Positions 60,901 to 64,000 of a stretch of DNA of 64,000 bases are shown in pieces. This DNA comes from Pelecanus crispus (lineage: Eukaryota > Chordata > Aves > Pelecaniformes > Pelecanidae). The notes under the pieces were generated by a model. It was not told the DNA's origin. It made no database searches and saw nothing but the letters and a program-made list of their open reading frames with translations. Position numbers and translations under genes: made by a program. The DNA is taken from positions 152,483,967 to 152,547,966 of the forward strand of contig NC_134644.1 of assembly GCF_030463565.1 (NCBI RefSeq), in the 5' to 3' direction. Numbering within the stretch: the stretch's first letter is position 1; every line of letters starts with the position of its first letter.

Positions 60901-63900
60901 CTCTACTGACATTTTGAAAAGGTCCCAGGAGCTGTGTTACAGTATTTTTGGTATGGAATTTCCCTCCTCTTTCTGACCTCTGTAAATAGTGCTGCCATCC
61001 TTGGATGTCCCTTTTTAGAGACTTGGACTGCTCAGTTGGCCTAGTCCCTTAAGTGCTGTCAGTATCTTTAGGCCTGTATCAGCTACCAGCCATGATCAGT
61101 CTCTCCATCTAATGCTCAGTAGACCTATGGCCTCTACTACTATGCTGGGTTTGTTTTGCTTATTTTCACTTTTCACCATGAAAGTCATTGGTCCTATAGC
61201 ACGGTACCACTGCAAAGTTGAACCAGACAGAGAACCTCATCCCAAACTTATCCCTAATGCGACCATTAAAAACAATGTTCCAGGAGAATGTGTACTTCTA
61301 GCATATCATGATCCCAGTTGAACCTCTCAGATGGTTTACTTAAACTGCCTGAAAGTTTGAGTAAAGGATGATCAGTGCATGGGGTGACCACTGGTGGCAC
61401 AGGGTGACTCACCATGGTCATTTGTGCCCAGATGGCCCAGCACAGGTATAAATGCAACTTATAGCGGTGCAGGACTAAAATTAAGGCCCTGAGGCAGACT
61501 TGCAAGACAGTTAAACCCAATAATGAACACTTAGCCATTGCTAAGTCATTATCCTCCACTACTGTGAGGATCTGAACTGTGTTCTGTTGTGGGACAGGGG
61601 CATCACACCAATGTCCATGAGTGCCTCCATAGAAGGAGACATGGGCATCCCTATCATTCAAGGGCAGTTTCGGTCCTCTGAGGACAAAGACAACCATGAT
61701 GATTAGTCTGCTGTTGGCAAGGAAGACCAGAGAAGTTCCCCATGAACGCTAAGCATCTCTTTGTCTCACAGAAGCTCTCCAGGATCCAGGAGATGATGGT
61801 ATGAGTGCCTTCCACTTTCCCTTTATAAGAGGGAATGCTTTATGGATACCTCTCAGCCATATTCCCAGTTTGGAAACCAAGACCACAGGCCTTCAGGAAC
61901 CAGTGCTCTGAGAAGGGCAGGTTAGGATTCCTGTGTCACAGATACGCATAAATCCCACCTCGCATCTCAGGGCTCTCTTTTCTTATTGCTTATATGCCAC
62001 ATTTTTGCTTTGCTTTGCCATTCTGGATGCTTCCTAAGATCCTTAGCAATTGCCCAGAGCTGAGCTTTGTAAGTTCCATCCCCATCCAGCAAGTAAACTC
62101 TCGCCCAGCCTCCTGTCTGCCCTCAAAGAGGGCAGCAAAGGGCCTCCTGGCCTTTCTCCTCTGCTTCTCATCCCACTGCCTCCGAGAAGCCCATCCCTCT
62201 TGTCCCTTCCCCCTGGCCTTCTGGCCTTCCTTCTCTGTTTGAAGCTTTACTTTTTGGCTTTTGGCTTCCTCTTTCCCCTTCAAGCTCAACACATCCAGTT
62301 ACATGGCAGAAAGTCCAAGAAAGAAAATGAAGGCACAAACCTGGAACCAGTACACTTTGTTACAAAAATCATGTAAAAATACATAACACAGTAGTGGTTA
62401 GTCCCTTCTCTGGCTCCCTTTCTCTCAAATCATCTGTCAGTCATAGCTGATGTTAACCATGAAATACCAAAACTCTGCTATGCCAGGTGGGAAGAAAAAT
62501 TTGAATGTTAACTAGATGCAGACAAGAAAATGTATTTTTGTGCTTAGAATCAATTCCTTGCTAACGAAGCATTTTTTTCTGTTTTTGACCTACTGAGATT
62601 ACTACTGACATATCCTAAAGCCTTTCCTTTCTCATTCATTATTGGCTTTGTCTATTTTTATTTTTTTCTCTAACAATATTTCACATTTCATTTTTCTGCC
62701 ATAATTGGCATTTGAGATGCTTTCGCGCTCACACAGTTGGCTCCATAATCTTTCTGACTACAAATTCCTGAATGGAAAAGTTTCATTTCCAGACATTGAC
62801 TGGTGATACAATGGTTGATCCTAAACAGCAAGGATGAAAAGACACGGAAGGAGACTGAGCAAATTAGGTTTATATAATTTGTAAGTCTTAACAGTGGTCA
62901 GCACTATCTCCCAGGACATGGTATAACTGGTTCCATAAGCATATTTTGCAAATCCTAGTTTAAAACAGTAATGCTGAAACAAGTCCTAGAGTGCAGCAGA
63001 TTTTATTAACCTGAGAAATGAGTTGTTATGTGGTTACAGTTACCCTAAGATCTGAAGTGTGACTCATGTCTTTTATTCTGCATTGATCTCAGGCAGAACT
63101 GTACATCTCAGCTGAAAACATATTTAGTATTCTGCATGATGTTTCCATTTTGTAATAGGTTGGAAGCACCTGTGAAGAAGCTTAGGAAAAGCAGATCCAT
63201 TCATTATTTCTGAGTATTAAACCCATAAGATTAAAATAATTTTACTGTTGTCATAAACAGTGACAAAAAATTTGACAGAAAAGAACTTGCTGTTCTATTT
63301 GTAAAGATGATGGATACAGTGATCAGGGTACTTTCTACTTAATTCTTATATATTACAATAACTTTACTCCACAGAATTTCAAAGAAATTCTATTAAAGAT
63401 AAACACAAAACTGCGAAGCAATGAAAACCAAAAATTTATACTTCCTATCTGAACATCTTCCTTCACAGTTTAGCAAACAGTGAATCTGCCACTCCAGAAA
63501 TCCCACTAGGAGGGGGTGTTGGCAGGATGTACTTACAAACAGATCTGGTTTTTTGTACAAGGCACTCTGTTACGTAGTTGCCCAGAACTTGGAGAGTTGT
63601 TGCAGCACAGGATTGTTGTGATCAGAGATAGTAGGCATTAGCTGGGTATGGGATGGGTGTAATTACCGATAACCTGGAACAGCTCTGTGGATGCTCGCTA
63701 GTCTGCCTTTAACATGTTGATTAGTACCTCTGGAATCACCTTGCAGTAGTTAGTGCCTGAGCTTCCAAAACTATTGTCTTCTTGCATCCCTGGCATCCTC
63801 ATGTTTCAATAAATATTTTCAACTACCAACTTAAAAAGCAGCATTTTGAAACGTGTGTGAAGTCAATCCCACTTTGCTAATTGCACATTGTACTGATAGG

Positions 63901-64000
63901 GACAGTTCAACTCAAGTTAATGCATCGGTGTTTTGGAGAGAGAGAAGAACAAAACTACATCATACCCCGTTAAGTCAGGACTTGCAGTTTTGTTGTCAGT
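54906..64000. other. Intergenic, no gene recognised
   Basis: FZD6 is the next gene expected from human order, and its first coding exon (signal peptide plus cysteine-rich domain) was not found. Several moderately long frames (55568-56985 plus, 57789-58066 minus, 61266-61697 minus, 61990-62376) have no recognisable domain. Sequence at 60360-60410 hints at an old amniote repeat. Short degenerate AGTCCA-type repetition occurs at about 56455-56555, and a 16-17-bp duplication (TTGGCACATCTTGGTC) at about 57531-57564. Confidence 0.45.

Overview
The window is vertebrate nuclear DNA, almost certainly from a bird. The host genes have GT-AG introns and a CpG island. The repeats are typically avian: CR1 LINEs with ATTCTATG octamer tails, and solo LTRs of a family widespread in birds. 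It is not bacterial and contains no operons, CRISPR arrays or mobile gene cassettes. Two host genes were recognised from conserved protein sequence, in the order known from human 8q22.3 (ATP6V1C1, then BAALC, then FZD6).

Layout. 1-~1515: last intron, terminal coding exon (904-999) and 3'UTR of ATP6V1C1 (V-ATPase subunit C1), + strand. ~1.5-23.9 kb: intergenic DNA with degenerate CR1 copies, a fragment of one ERV LTR family (3596-4224) and a full solo LTR (9460-10019, +). 23.9-24.85 kb: CpG island with BAALC coding exon 1 (24336-24501). 24.5-43.6 kb: BAALC intron 1, holding a sense CR1 with a long uninterrupted reverse-transcriptase frame (32369-34508) and a good candidate in-frame cassette exon (36040-36099). 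43604-43773 and 46911-47015: BAALC coding exons 2 and 3. 47016-~49640: BAALC 3'UTR. 49.6-64 kb: intergenic DNA with a second full solo LTR in inverse orientation (51842-52411) and simple repeats. No exon of the next expected gene, FZD6, was found.

BAALC is therefore complete here: three coding exons of 166, 170 and 105 nt join in frame to give a 146-residue protein with the N-terminal MGC lipidation signal and the conserved KNCVN end. No frame in the track revealed these junctions. They were found by reading exon ends and splice sites. Most other open frames in the window are chance or CpG-island shadows, and several begin at GTG or TTG rather than ATG.

The genes do not form a pathway: one is a ubiquitous proton-pump subunit, the other a lipid-anchored signalling scaffold of neural and haematopoietic progenitor cells. 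The most useful observations are the candidate BAALC cassette exon, the uORF-rich BAALC leader, two inverted solo LTRs that bracket the whole BAALC gene, and the unbroken CR1 frame. I saw no convincing previously undescribed biological system.
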